This document shows, piece by piece, positions 1-11,020 of a DNA stretch of 64,000 nucleotides. Both the position numbers and the translations under genes were made by a program. How positions within the stretch are numbered: the first letter of the stretch is position 1; each line of letters starts with the position of its first letter. This stretch comes from a bacterium (GTDB lineage Bacteria > Desulfobacterota > Deferrisomatia > Deferrisomatales > BM512): contig SCTA01000035.1 in assembly GCA_004322275.1 (NCBI GenBank), forward strand, positions 1 through 64,000, written 5' to 3'. The notes under the pieces were generated by a model. That model saw nothing but the letters and a program-made list of their open reading frames with translations. It searched no databases and was not told the DNA's origin.

Positions 1-145
1 ATTTTGAGAGCGATTTTGTCGCGAAGATTGAGTAAAACCGCAGGCGTAGTTGTTCTACGTCGAGGTTTTGCGATTGATGAGCGGCAAAAGCGGGCCAAAA
101 GCCGGATGCGAGAACGAAGGATTTATTTACGGACAAGCCCTAATA
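1..145. repeat. Intergenic repeat-like segment with imperfect hairpin
   Basis: This non-coding stretch precedes the first gene. Positions 34-69 fold into an imperfect hairpin: AAAACC at 34-39 pairs with GGTTTT at 64-69, and GCGTAG at 44-49 pairs with CTACGT at 55-60 around a TTGTT loop. Its right end, ACGGACAAGCCCT (about 132-144), recurs in inverted orientation at 20620-20632. The structure and the shared end suggest a dispersed intergenic repeat, but only one full-length copy is in the window, so this is inference. Confidence 0.4.
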
Positions 146-161
146 TCCCAAGGAGGAACAA

Positions 162-350
162 ATGAGCCAGAAAGACCACTTCAAGCCCGAGGATTCAAGC
201 ACTCTCAAGCGCGGGTGCCAGACCACCGACGAAACCATCGATCTTTGCCCGTGCGGTTCCGGCAAGCTCTTCGTGAAGTGTCATGGTCTGCCCTGCGCCT
301 GCGGTTCCGGCAAGCCTGCCTACAAGTGCTGCCGCACCGGCGACTTCTGA
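162..350 (+). CDS. Small tandem SEC-C motif protein
   Basis: This 62-residue protein has two SEC-C-like zinc motifs in its C-terminal half, CPCGSGKLFVKCH and CACGSGKPAYKCC. The motif is known from the SecA C-terminus, where it binds zinc and contacts SecB or ribosomes. Here it is freestanding and doubled. A strong Shine-Dalgarno AAGGAGG lies 7-8 bases before the ATG. The following kinase gene probably starts just after it. Its biological role is unknown; zinc or protein binding is the most that can be inferred. Confidence 0.75.
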   Translation: MSQKDHFKPEDSSTLKRGCQTTDETIDLCPCGSGKLFVKCHGLPCACGSGKPAYKCCRTGDF

Positions 351-363
351 TCGGAATGAGGCC

Positions 364-1860
364 TTGGAAGAGGCGTTGAAGCGTCCAAGGCCTCTCGTTC
401 TGATTATCGAGGACGCTTCGGAATCGGTCGAAGCTTTTGAAAGGGCCTTGAGAGAGGATGGGTTTGACTGCCTCAAGGCCTTCGACGGAGTGACCGGCAA
501 GGAGTATTACGACCGTTACCTGCCCGACGCGGTGGTAATGGACATAAAGCCCGCCCGCATTCCGGGTCTTACGGTTCTTCGCCATATAAAATCCAAAGAT
601 CCCTTCGCCGTGGTCGTCATCCTCGAAACCAGGGGGACCGAGCGCCACGTCCTCGAAGCCTTCCGGCAGGGGATAAGCGACAGCCTCAAAAAGCCGGTCG
701 ATCCCGCCCTCCTCTCAAAAACCGTCAGCTCGGCGATAAACAGGGCCAAGACAAGCCGCACCATCGAGACCATTTCAATATTGCCGAACTGGAAGGGCGG
801 CGACGTGGCGAAAAACATTCTCTTCGACGCACCCGTAGCCCTGCTCCACGTTTCCCCCGAAGCGAAGGTGCTCTTCGCGAATCGCAGGGCGTCGGCGGTT
901 CTGGGCGTCAGGCCCGCAACTCTCTCGGGTTACGACATAGGCGATTTCGTTGCCCCCCATATAAGCGAAAACTGGCTCAACGCCGTTTTCGCCGGTTCGC
1001 TGACCCCCCTGGGCTACGAGGGGGAGGTGAATCTGAAGAGGGGAGACAACGGGTGGTTTACGGCGAGGGTCAACGCCGTGGACGGGCCGGGGAAAGGGGA
1101 GATGATTATCGCGGTGAGAGACCTGACCAGGGAGAAGTTCCTCGAAAGAGAGCTTTTGTCTTCCAAGAGGCTTGCCGGTCTGGGCAGGGTGGTCGAGGGC
1201 GTGGCCCACGAAGTCAGAAACCCGCTCATTTCGATAGGCGGCTTCGCGAGGAAGGTCGAAAAGGCAGTCCCTGGAGGCACCGCTGAAAAGGAGTTTATGA
1301 GCATTGTCCTTAGCGAGGTGGAACGCCTCGAAAGGATGGTGGAGGATATCGAGGGTTTCGTCGAATTCACCAACGCCGCTCATCCTTGCAACGCCAGCGT
1401 AGACATGGGGCAGGTGCTGGGCGCTTCTCTCGAAAAAGTGGCGAAATCCCACACGGCTTCGCAAAAAATCAAGACTGAATTCAAATTGGGCCCGGAAATA
1501 ATGGTTTTCGGCAGCAAGGAGCTTCTGGAAGAACTTTTTACGCTTATTATTGAAAATGCTTACGATGCTATGGCGGATGAAGGCGGCGAACTCGATCTTA
1601 AGCTCGACGAAACGGGCGGATGGGCGAGAGTTGTTGTCAGCGATACCGGAATCGGCATACCGGAATCGGATCTCGACTCTATTTTCGATCCGTTTTTTAC
1701 TTCAAAAACCAGAGGCGTTGGATTAGGTCTTGCCAAAGCTCATCTAATAGTAGAAGATCACTTCGGTCAGATTAAGTACAAGAGCAAGGTTGACGAGGGT
1801 ACTGTTTGTACGATTCTCATTCCCGTCGACCGGAGAAAAGTGGTCAGGAAATCTCATTGA
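364..1860 (+). CDS. REC-PAS sensor histidine kinase
   Basis: From the TTG at 364 this is a 498-residue soluble histidine kinase. Domains in order are a receiver (about 10-125, acidic IIED, phosphoacceptor in VVMDIK, Lys in LKKPV), a PAS domain (about 150-250), HisKA with the phospho-His in GVAHEVRNPL, and HATPase_c with DTGIGIP and a GVGLGLAKA ATP lid. No membrane segment is seen, so it probably senses a cytoplasmic cue or is tuned by another kinase through its receiver. The receiver has Glu (ILETRG) where Thr/Ser is usual. An ATG at 283 would overlap the SEC-C gene by 68 bases and add only a shadow of its zinc motif, so a start near 364 or 376 is preferred but unproven. Confidence 0.8.
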   Translation: MEEALKRPRPLVLIIEDASESVEAFERALREDGFDCLKAFDGVTGKEYYDRYLPDAVVMDIKPARIPGLTVLRHIKSKDPFAVVVILETRGTERHVLEAFRQGISDSLKKPVDPALLSKTVSSAINRAKTSRTIETISILPNWKGGDVAKNILFDAPVALLHVSPEAKVLFANRRASAVLGVRPATLSGYDIGDFVAPHISENWLNAVFAGSLTPLGYEGEVNLKRGDNGWFTARVNAVDGPGKGEMIIAVRDLTREKFLERELLSSKRLAGLGRVVEGVAHEVRNPLISIGGFARKVEKAVPGGTAEKEFMSIVLSEVERLERMVEDIEGFVEFTNAAHPCNASVDMGQVLGASLEKVAKSHTASQKIKTEFKLGPEIMVFGSKELLEELFTLIIENAYDAMADEGGELDLKLDETGGWARVVVSDTGIGIPESDLDSIFDPFFTSKTRGVGLGLAKAHLIVEDHFGQIKYKSKVDEGTVCTILIPVDRRKVVRKSH

Positions 1861-2435
1861 AGACAGCCTGCTTGACATTGACCGCCTTGGCCTTTTTCGC
1901 GGTATCTCCCGCGTCGGCGGATATCTACATCAAGCGAATGCCTGACGGGCAGGTGATGTTCACCGACACTCCCACCTCGGAAGACTTCACGGTTCTGATT
2001 AAGACCGACCCCCAGCCCCAGACTCAGAGCCAGCCCGATCCTTCCCCCGGCGGCAGCTGGATGGAATACACCGATTCGATAGCAAACTATAACGCTCTCG
2101 ACCCCGATCTGGTCCACGCCGTCATCTCCGTGGAATCCGGCGGCAACCCCGACGCGGTCTCCCCGAAGGGCGCAATGGGGCTCATGCAGCTCATGCCGGG
2201 AACCGCCGACGAACTTGGCGTCGTCGACCCGATGGAGCCCACCGACAATATCCGCGGCGGAGTAAAATACCTTGCCGGTCTCATTGACCGTTTCGATGGG
2301 AATCTGGAGCACGCTCTGGCCGCTTACAACGCAGGACCCGGGGCCGTACAGAAATACGCCGGAATACCCCCCTACCTCGAAACCCGCCAGTTTGTTAAAA
2401 AAGTCCTCGCCAACTACAGAAATCGCCAAAAATGA
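1857..2435 (+). CDS. Exported lytic transglycosylase (SLT domain)
   Basis: The TTG at 1857 overlaps the kinase stop (TTGA) and has AGGAA just upstream. The 192-residue product starts with a signal peptide ending near SPASA, then a DUF4124-like segment (DIYIKRMPDGQVMFTDTP), a Pro/Gln-rich linker and a C-terminal SLT domain. Family hallmarks are the catalytic Glu in ISVESGGN, GAMGLMQLMPGTA and ALAAYNAGPGAV. It should cleave peptidoglycan glycan strands in the periplasm to give 1,6-anhydromuramyl ends. The overlap suggests co-transcription with the kinase, without proving a shared function. Confidence 0.88.
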   Translation: MKTACLTLTALAFFAVSPASADIYIKRMPDGQVMFTDTPTSEDFTVLIKTDPQPQTQSQPDPSPGGSWMEYTDSIANYNALDPDLVHAVISVESGGNPDAVSPKGAMGLMQLMPGTADELGVVDPMEPTDNIRGGVKYLAGLIDRFDGNLEHALAAYNAGPGAVQKYAGIPPYLETRQFVKKVLANYRNRQK

Positions 2436-2454
2436 TTTTAGAGGAAAATGCCTC

Positions 2455-2483
2455 TTGACTTGGTAGGTCAGATTAGGCAAAAT
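2455..2483 (+). promoter_or_regulatory. Candidate sigma-70 promoter of tRNA-Gly
   Basis: TTGACT (2455-2460) and CAAAAT (2478-2483) are separated by 17 bases. The tRNA begins 18 bases after the -10 box, which is a normal tRNA leader. The call rests on consensus match only. Confidence 0.5.
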
Positions 2484-2500
2484 CCGCTTCACTTTTTCAG

Positions 2501-2575
2501 GCGGGAATAACTCAGTGGTAGAGTGCGACCTTGCCAAGGTCGAAGTCGCGGGTTCGAATCCCGTTTCCCGCTCCA
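2501..2575 (+). tRNA. tRNA-Gly (GCC)
   Basis: The cloverleaf is complete. The acceptor stem pairs GCGGGAA (2501-2507) with TTCCCGC (2565-2571); the D arm is ACTC/GAGT; the anticodon stem CGACC/GGTCG carries loop TTGCCAA with GCC at 2533-2535; the T arm holds GGTTCGAAT. The discriminator is U, as usual for bacterial tRNA-Gly, and CCA is encoded at 2573-2575. It reads GGC and GGU glycine codons. Confidence 0.97.
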
Positions 2576-2637
2576 TAAAGAAATTAACGGCCCGAAGGCC
2601 GAAAGATTTAAGCCGGTATATCCGGCGCTATATGAAT

Positions 2638-2664
2638 GGACGGCGATAGCCGTCCTTTTTTTTT
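2638..2664 (+). terminator. Rho-independent terminator after tRNA-Gly
   Basis: A 7-bp stem GGACGGC/GCCGTCC with a GATA loop is followed directly by nine T residues. It lies about 60 bases past the tRNA and probably ends its transcript. Confidence 0.85.
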
Positions 2665-2707
2665 ATGGAATTGGCGATTAATTCAATAAGATTACCGTTT
2701 GAGAAAT

Positions 2708-2738
2708 AAAAAAGACCGTCTTTAAGGCGGTCTTTTTT
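2708..2738. terminator. Bidirectional terminator
   Basis: GACCGTC/GGCGGTC with a TTTAA loop is flanked by an A-run on the left and a T-run on the right, so it can act on both strands. It sits between the tRNA unit (plus) and the bactofilin operon (minus), where both transcripts would need to stop. Confidence 0.8.
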
Positions 2739-2760
2739 ATTATAACTGCAAAGTCAGGCT

Positions 2761-3162
2761 TTATTGTTCTTTTGGTTTTGGCAGGGCGGGCCTGGGGGGC
2801 TCGCCCGTTGAGATCGTGCAGGAGCCCACCAGGTGGCCTCCCTCGGCTACGCGCACGGAACCGGCCTTTACGTCGCCCTTGACGCCTCCGCCGTTGCCTA
2901 CCTCGACCGTCTCGCTTGCGGTAACGTCTCCGACCACCTCGCCGTGGATAATCACGTTTACGGCGGTTATCTGCGCCTCGACCTTCACGCCTTTGTTTAT
3001 CACGACGTTGCCGGAGCTTTTTATGGCACCCTTGAACTCACCGCCGATGAAGATGTCGCCCTTCGAGGTAATCGAACCCTCGGCCGAGGTGCCCGAGCCG
3101 AGGATGGTTTCAGGGCCGGAAGAGACAGGTATCCTAAGGTCTTTTTTTGCTTTCTGGAACAT
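2761..3162 (-). CDS. Bactofilin family cytoskeletal protein
   Basis: The 133-residue product has a bactofilin core: a right-handed beta-helix with short repeats such as GDIFIGGEFKGAI, VIIHGEVVGDV and GGVKGDVKAGSV, with a flexible N-terminus and Pro/Lys-rich C-terminal tail. Bactofilins self-assemble into nucleotide-free filaments at the membrane and position cell-wall enzymes. The gene starts 2 bases after the stop of an M23 peptidase gene. Bactofilin-M23 pairs are a recurrent cell-shape module, so this protein probably scaffolds that peptidase. Confidence 0.92.
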   Translation of the reverse strand: MFQKAKKDLRIPVSSGPETILGSGTSAEGSITSKGDIFIGGEFKGAIKSSGNVVINKGVKVEAQITAVNVIIHGEVVGDVTASETVEVGNGGGVKGDVKAGSVRVAEGGHLVGSCTISTGEPPRPALPKPKEQ

Positions 3163-3164
3163 GG

Positions 3165-4112
3165 TTACCTGCTTGCCAGGGGGCTGTCGAAACCGTCCCA
3201 GATGTAATCCATCGGGTTAACCGAACGGCCGCTTTTGTAGACGGAGTAGTGGAGGTGGGTTCCCGTGGAGCGCCCGGTGTTGCCCATTAGCCCTATCACG
3301 TCGCCCCGCTTGACCTTCTGTCCGACCTTGACCTTGCTCGTGGAGAGGTGGGCGTAGAGGGTCTTTATGGATTCCGCGTGGAGTATCCTTATGCAGTTTC
3401 CGTATTCGGCGTCAAAACCGCTCTCGATGACGGTTCCGTCGGCGGGCGCGACGATGGGGGTCTTGAAGGGGCCGCAGATATCGAGGCCGGAGTGGAATTC
3501 CTTGGTGTTTCCCGTAATAGGGTCGGTGCGCCAGCCGTATTTGCCGGAGATGTAGAGATCTCTTTTGCTTCCCTTTACCGGCAGCATCGTGGGAACGGCG
3601 CTGAGGGTCTTGAGCTGATCCTCCACCTGAGCGACCACGTCGGCAAGGCCGATGGACTCGGGCCGGGCGGTTCCGATCTTTCCGGAAGAGTCCTTTTCGA
3701 TATCAAGAACGGATGGGGTTTCGACGGGAGCGGACTTGCCGCCCTGGTTCGGGTATTTGCCGAGCTCGCTCGCCTTGATGCCGAAGAAACTGCGAAGGCG
3801 GTTTTCGAGGGAGTGCATGCGGTCTATCTGGTCGCGCTTTTCGGAGTTCTCCCGCTCAAGGACGGAGGTCTTCTGGGTCAACTCGTCGATGATTCCGCGC
3901 TGCTGCTCGATGGTGGTGGAGAGGGTTGTGCTTTGTTCAAGCTGGGATGAAACCTGGTAGTGGTAGACGGCCATCGTGATGCATAGCAGCACCGAACTCA
4001 GGACAAAGAAACCGAAAACGCCCAGTATGGCGTATATCGCACGCATTGAAAGCGTGATCGTCCGGTAGGGCTTGTCGTAGCCGGAGAACCATATAAGTGT
4101 AGCTTTACGCAA
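3165..4112 (-). CDS. Membrane-anchored M23 metallopeptidase
   Basis: This 315-residue protein has a short cytoplasmic N-terminus, one membrane segment (about 25-50, IYAILGVFGFFVLSSVLL), a coiled coil (about 60-110) and a C-terminal M23/LytM domain. Zinc-site motifs HSGLD and THLHY and an intervening LYAHLS are present, so it is expected to be an active endopeptidase cutting peptidoglycan cross-links. It starts at a TTG with AGAGG upstream; no in-frame ATG lies near. It is first in a two-gene minus-strand operon with bactofilin, a combination tied to curvature and shape control in other bacteria. Confidence 0.9.
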   Translation of the reverse strand: MRKATLIWFSGYDKPYRTITLSMRAIYAILGVFGFFVLSSVLLCITMAVYHYQVSSQLEQSTTLSTTIEQQRGIIDELTQKTSVLERENSEKRDQIDRMHSLENRLRSFFGIKASELGKYPNQGGKSAPVETPSVLDIEKDSSGKIGTARPESIGLADVVAQVEDQLKTLSAVPTMLPVKGSKRDLYISGKYGWRTDPITGNTKEFHSGLDICGPFKTPIVAPADGTVIESGFDAEYGNCIRILHAESIKTLYAHLSTSKVKVGQKVKRGDVIGLMGNTGRSTGTHLHYSVYKSGRSVNPMDYIWDGFDSPLASR

Positions 4113-4300
4113 AGTTACGCCTCTTTACCACTGGTTGCCCAAATTGCAACAAGTTTTTTTCACACTTCCCTATCCATTTATCTCATTTATGTCCCGGTTG
4201 ACAAGAAGAAACGACCGGAAAAAAATTCATTACATTGCGTTTCTGCCGTTTGGTGCGGTAGATTGGTAATAGTAAAGGAAAAACCATTTAAGGGGGAACG

Positions 4301-4627
4301 ATGAGCTACGAGCATCCCTTCAGGAAATTCCCGAGAGTACCTTCGGAAAACGCCGTTCTGATAAAGAAACTGGGCCAGCGCGAGGTCGAGGGGTTTACAA
4401 AAACCAGGACGGTTGGTCTCGGGGGGTGCATGTTCATTTCCGATGAAAGTTTCGGAATCGGCTCGTATTTTGAAATTTTTATCTCGACCGGGCCCCACGT
4501 CGTAAAGGCCAAAGGGAAGGTCGTCTACGAAATACCCGACGAATCCGGCGTTTTAAACGTCGGAGCGGAGTTCGTGGATATAAACGACGAGGACAGAAAA
4601 CTGCTGGAGACGCTCTGGCTCAAGTGA
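4301..4627 (+). CDS. PilZ-like domain protein, copy 1
   Basis: This 108-residue single-domain protein starts at an ATG preceded by GGGGGAACG. It resembles PilZ domains, which bind cyclic di-GMP: an N-terminal RxxxR element (RKFPR) and a beta-barrel core with TVGLGGCMF. In the second PilZ motif the usual D/N-x-S-x-x-G reads T-V-G-L-G-G, so two ligand-contacting side chains are missing and binding is doubtful. A close paralogue follows about 200 bases downstream, pointing to local duplication. The pathway is unknown. Confidence 0.72.
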   Translation: MSYEHPFRKFPRVPSENAVLIKKLGQREVEGFTKTRTVGLGGCMFISDESFGIGSYFEIFISTGPHVVKAKGKVVYEIPDESGVLNVGAEFVDINDEDRKLLETLWLK

Positions 4628-4656
4628 TAAATAAGGTATGCGGCTTTTGCCCCCTG

Positions 4657-4679
4657 AAACCCCGGAAAGGGGTTTTTGT
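4657..4679 (+). terminator. Candidate terminator after first PilZ-like gene
   Basis: AAACCCC (4657-4663) pairs with GGGGTTT (4669-4675) around a GGAAA loop and is followed by a T-rich run. It would separate the two PilZ-like genes transcriptionally. Confidence 0.7.
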
Positions 4680-4836
4680 TTTTGCTCCAAGAGACTTGAC
4701 CCGCTTAAAACTCCTAAGTACCATGTTGTACGGCGACCGGGGCCGGTGTGAAATTTTACGGCAACCGGTTACGGGATGGATATGACCAGCGCGGGTGACA
4801 CCGCCTCGTGGTTGGCTGAAAGGAAAGCACCGGATA

Positions 4837-5151
4837 ATGGATATCAGGAGACGGTTTCCAAGAATCCCGTCTGAAAACACCATACTTCTGAAAAAGCTCG
4901 GACCCGCCGAGATGGAATCCTTCGCCAAGACCCAGGTTGTGGGGCTTGGCGGTTGCATGTTCGTTTCCGATGAAAAGTACGGCATCGGCACCTATTTCGA
5001 TATTCTGATTTCAGTCAAGAACACCGTCGTAAAAGCCATGGGCAAGGTCGTTTACGAGGTTCCTGACCCGGAAGGAAAGTTCCAGGTCGGCTGCGAATTC
5101 ATCCATATCTCGGATTCGGACAGGCAAATCCTCGAAGTTCTCTGGAAATAG
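4837..5151 (+). CDS. PilZ-like domain protein, copy 2
   Basis: From the ATG at 4837 (AGGAAA about 11 bases upstream) this is a 104-residue paralogue of the gene at 4301. It shares RRFPRIPSEN, a KKLG segment, VVGLGGCMFVSDE and a matching C-terminus. The RxxxR element is kept (RRFPR), while the second motif again lacks the usual D/N and S. An in-frame upstream start at 4795 would add 14 residues with no counterpart in copy 1, so it was not used. The terminator between the copies suggests separate regulation. Confidence 0.72.
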   Translation: MDIRRRFPRIPSENTILLKKLGPAEMESFAKTQVVGLGGCMFVSDEKYGIGTYFDILISVKNTVVKAMGKVVYEVPDPEGKFQVGCEFIHISDSDRQILEVLWK

Positions 5152-5250
5152 GAAATTTTCCGATACCGGCAAGGCCTGGAGGGCAGACCCTCAGTCCGCC
5201 CTTTCCGGACGGCGGGGTTTGTCCGGTTTCATCGAGCGGGAGACACAAGA

Positions 5251-8510
<3,260 letters not shown>

Positions 8511-8514
<4 letters not shown>

Positions 8515-9470
8515 GCTTCATCGAGACCGGCAAAAGAGTCCTCGCCATAGAATCCTCGGCGATACTGAGACTGAAAGAGTCGCTCGACGAATCCTTCGAC
8601 AGGGCGCTCAATATTCTTTACGGCTGCAAGGGGAAGGTAATCCTGACCGGAATGGGCAAGAGCGGGATAATCTGCAAGAAGATTGCCGCCACTTTCAGTT
8701 CTACCGGCACCCCCGCCTTCTTCCTCCACCCGGCGGAGGGCGCCCACGGCGACCTCGGGATGCTGTCAAAAAACGACGTGGTCCTCGCCCTCTCTAATTC
8801 GGGGGAGACCGCCGAGATTCTAGGGCTTCTGCCGCTGATACGGCGAATGAACCTTCCTCTGGTCTGCATGACCGGCGAGGAGAAGTCCTCGCTGGCGAGG
8901 CGCGCCGACGTAACCCTCAAAGTCCCGGTGAAGGAAGACGCCTGCCCTCTCAATCTCGCTCCCATGGCCTCCACTACCGCTTCTCTGGCCCTTGGCGACG
9001 CCCTGGCTGCGGCGCTTATGGAAAAGCGCGGTGTTTCCGCCGAGGATTTCGCCCTCGTCCATCCCGCCGGTTCCCTCGGGAGGCGGCTGACCCTGACCCT
9101 CGAAGACCTGATGGTACGGGGCGAGGGGATACCCAGGGCCAAGGCGGCGGATAAAATGAGAAAGGTCATCCCCGAGATATCCGGCAAGGGGCTCGGCTTC
9201 ACCGGGGTTTTCGGCGAAGACGGAGAACTTCTGGGAGTAATAACCGACGGCGACCTTCGCAGGGGCATAGAGGCGAGGGAAAACTTCCTCGACGTTACCG
9301 CCGAAGAGCTCATGCACAAAAATCCCAAGACCGTTCCCGCGACCATGCTTGCGGCGGACGCCCTCTGCCTGATGGAGAACTTCTCCATAACCAGCCTCTT
9401 CGTCACCGGCGAAGACGGAAGGGTGTGCGGCGTCACCCACATTCACCATCTCGTCCGGGCCGGGCTCTGA
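8511..9470 (+). CDS. kdsD: Arabinose-5-phosphate isomerase
   Basis: KdsD interconverts ribulose 5-phosphate and arabinose 5-phosphate, the first step to KDO. The 319-residue protein has an N-terminal SIS domain (GMGKSGIICKKIAATFSSTG, HGDLGML, SNSGETAE) and two C-terminal CBS domains (about 195-315, with VITDGDLRR). The GTG at 8511 overlaps the kdsA stop. A longer reading from 8034 is the shadow frame of kdsA and was discarded. Its stop overlaps the kdsC ATG. Confidence 0.95.
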
Positions 9471-10003
9471 TGGAACTTCGCGAGCGCTTCGCCTCCGTTT
9501 CTATACTCTTTCTGGACGTTGACGGCGTAATGACCGACGGAAGGGTGACCCTTGACGGCAAGGGCGGCGAGACGAAGGATTTCGACGTTACCGACGGGCT
9601 GGGCCTTCGGCTGCTGCAGGACAGCGGCGTTACAGTCGCGCTCATAACCGGAAGGGTCAGCGACGTAGTGGCCCAGAGGGCGAAGGAACTGCGGATATCC
9701 GAGCTTCATCAGGGGGTCAGGGACAAGGTCCCGGTCTTCAAGAAAATCCTCCTCGACAAGGGGCTTGCGCCCGAGAACGCCGCCTACGCGGGGGACGACC
9801 TTCTGGACCTTCCGGTTCTGACGAAAGCGGGTCTCGCGATTACAGTGCCCTCGGCGCCGGAAGAGGTGAAAGCCCGCGTTCACTACGTTACCGCTAAAAG
9901 CGGCGGACGCGGCGCGGTGCGGGAGGTCTGTGAGGAGATACTGAAGGCGAAGGGGCTTTGGGACTCCATCGTGAAAGGCTTTCTCGGCCCGGAGGAGTCT
10001 TGA
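9470..10003 (+). CDS. kdsC: KDO-8-phosphate phosphatase
   Basis: KdsC is a HAD-family phosphatase without a cap domain that removes the phosphate of KDO 8-phosphate. The 177-residue protein has the nucleophile motif FLDVDGVMTDG, ITGRVS (motif II), a Lys near KVPVFKK and YAGDDLLDLPVL (motifs III/IV). Its ATG shares one base with the kdsD stop (TGATG). An upstream in-frame start at 9425 lies inside kdsD and was rejected. Confidence 0.95.
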   Translation: MELRERFASVSILFLDVDGVMTDGRVTLDGKGGETKDFDVTDGLGLRLLQDSGVTVALITGRVSDVVAQRAKELRISELHQGVRDKVPVFKKILLDKGLAPENAAYAGDDLLDLPVLTKAGLAITVPSAPEEVKARVHYVTAKSGGRGAVREVCEEILKAKGLWDSIVKGFLGPEES

Positions 10004-10527
10004 GCCAAAAGGTCTCGTTAGCCGTGGCGGTTCTTCTCGCCGTTTCGCTGACAGCGTGCGGCGGCAAAGAACCGCCGAAGCAAAAACCCGCCGAGGAATC
10101 CAGACTCACGGCGCAATCCTTCAAGGCTCTCTCGATCGAGGGGGATTCGCTGGTGAAAAACGGCAGGTGGCTTCTGAAGGCGAAGAGCGCCAGCGCCGAC
10201 GCTATGGGCAAGGTCGGAAAGATGGAGGGAGTAACCGCCGCGCTTACGGACGCTGACGGCGAGATAAGCGTAACCGCCGAGACCTGCAGCTTTGTAAGCG
10301 AAAGCGCCATCGACCTCGCCGGAGACGTTGAGGTCGTTTGGAAAGGGTATTCGGCGCGGGGCAGGTCGCTGACCTTCGATTTGAAGGCCGGAATCCTTAC
10401 CTCCACCGAAGAAATAGAGCTTCGGGGGGATTTTATACGGGTAACCGGCAAGGGCCTCAGGGTCCTGGCGGAAGGAAGAGTAGCTTTTATCGATAAAGAC
10501 GTTCACGCCGTGCTCGGAAGGATGTGA
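10000..10527 (+). CDS. lptC: LPS export protein LptC, predicted lipoprotein
   Basis: LptC passes LPS from the LptBFG extractor to the LptA bridge. The 175-residue product fits by position (kdsC-lptC-lptA-lptB) and by its beta-jellyroll-like repeats. It starts at a TTG with GGAGG about 4 bases upstream and overlaps the kdsC stop. The N-terminus is a signal peptide ending in a lipobox (LTAC, then GGK), which predicts a lipoprotein, whereas E. coli LptC is a single-pass inner-membrane protein. Sequence identity to LptC is weak by eye, so context carries much of the call. Confidence 0.82.
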   Translation: MSQKVSLAVAVLLAVSLTACGGKEPPKQKPAEESRLTAQSFKALSIEGDSLVKNGRWLLKAKSASADAMGKVGKMEGVTAALTDADGEISVTAETCSFVSESAIDLAGDVEVVWKGYSARGRSLTFDLKAGILTSTEEIELRGDFIRVTGKGLRVLAEGRVAFIDKDVHAVLGRM

Positions 10528-10528
10528 C

Positions 10529-11020
10529 GTGAGAATATACGCGCTGGTTTTGTTGTTTGCGGTCATCGGGGCGGCCGGTTTTTGCGCCCCTCCGGTCCCG
10601 GTAATGATGGGCTCCGACGGCGGCGCTCCCATAAGCGTCGACGCCCAGTCGATGGAGCTTCAGTCCAGGGAGCGCCTCGTCATCTTCACCGGCGAGGTCA
10701 CCGCAACAAAAGGCGAGATGACCATAAACGCCGACAGGCTGGAGGTGCGCTCCACCGAGGACCAGAGGATAAAGCAGGTTTCCGCGAAGGGAAACGTACG
10801 TCTCCGGAAAGGCGAAATCGCAGCCGTGGCGGGGGCGGCGGACTACAACCTCGAAACCGACGTGGCTGTCCTTTCCGGCGAGCCCAAGGTCTGGCGGGGG
10901 AGGGACGCCGTCAGCGGGGAGAAGATAAGCATAAACTTCACCGACGAACGCATAAGCGTCGAGAGGGCCAGCGCGGTCCTCTTCCCGCAGGAAACCAAAC
11001 CCGGAGAAATAAAAAAGTGA
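10529..11020 (+). CDS. lptA: LPS transport periplasmic protein LptA
   Basis: LptA forms the periplasmic beta-jellyroll bridge that carries LPS to LptD. The 163-residue protein has a signal peptide (about 1-19, AAGFCA) and an OstA-like domain: PISVDAQSMELQ, VIFTGEVTATKGEMTINADRL, VSAKGNVRL and AVLSGEPKVW. It begins at a GTG one base after the lptC stop. Its own stop overlaps the lptB GTG. Confidence 0.93.
   Translation: MRIYALVLLFAVIGAAGFCAPPVPVMMGSDGGAPISVDAQSMELQSRERLVIFTGEVTATKGEMTINADRLEVRSTEDQRIKQVSAKGNVRLRKGEIAAVAGAADYNLETDVAVLSGEPKVWRGRDAVSGEKISINFTDERISVERASAVLFPQETKPGEIKK

Noticed and set aside
283-363. ATG start for the histidine kinase overlapping the SEC-C gene
   Set aside because: It adds 27 Ala/Pro-rich residues that merely mirror the zinc motif in another frame, and the overlap is 68 bases.
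4198-4235. TTGACA upstream of the first PilZ-like gene as promoter
   Set aside because: No acceptable -10 hexamer lies 16-19 bases downstream.
10582-11016. In-frame extension of lptB into lptA
   Set aside because: Shadow sequence of lptA; the ABC fold begins only after the GTG at 11017.
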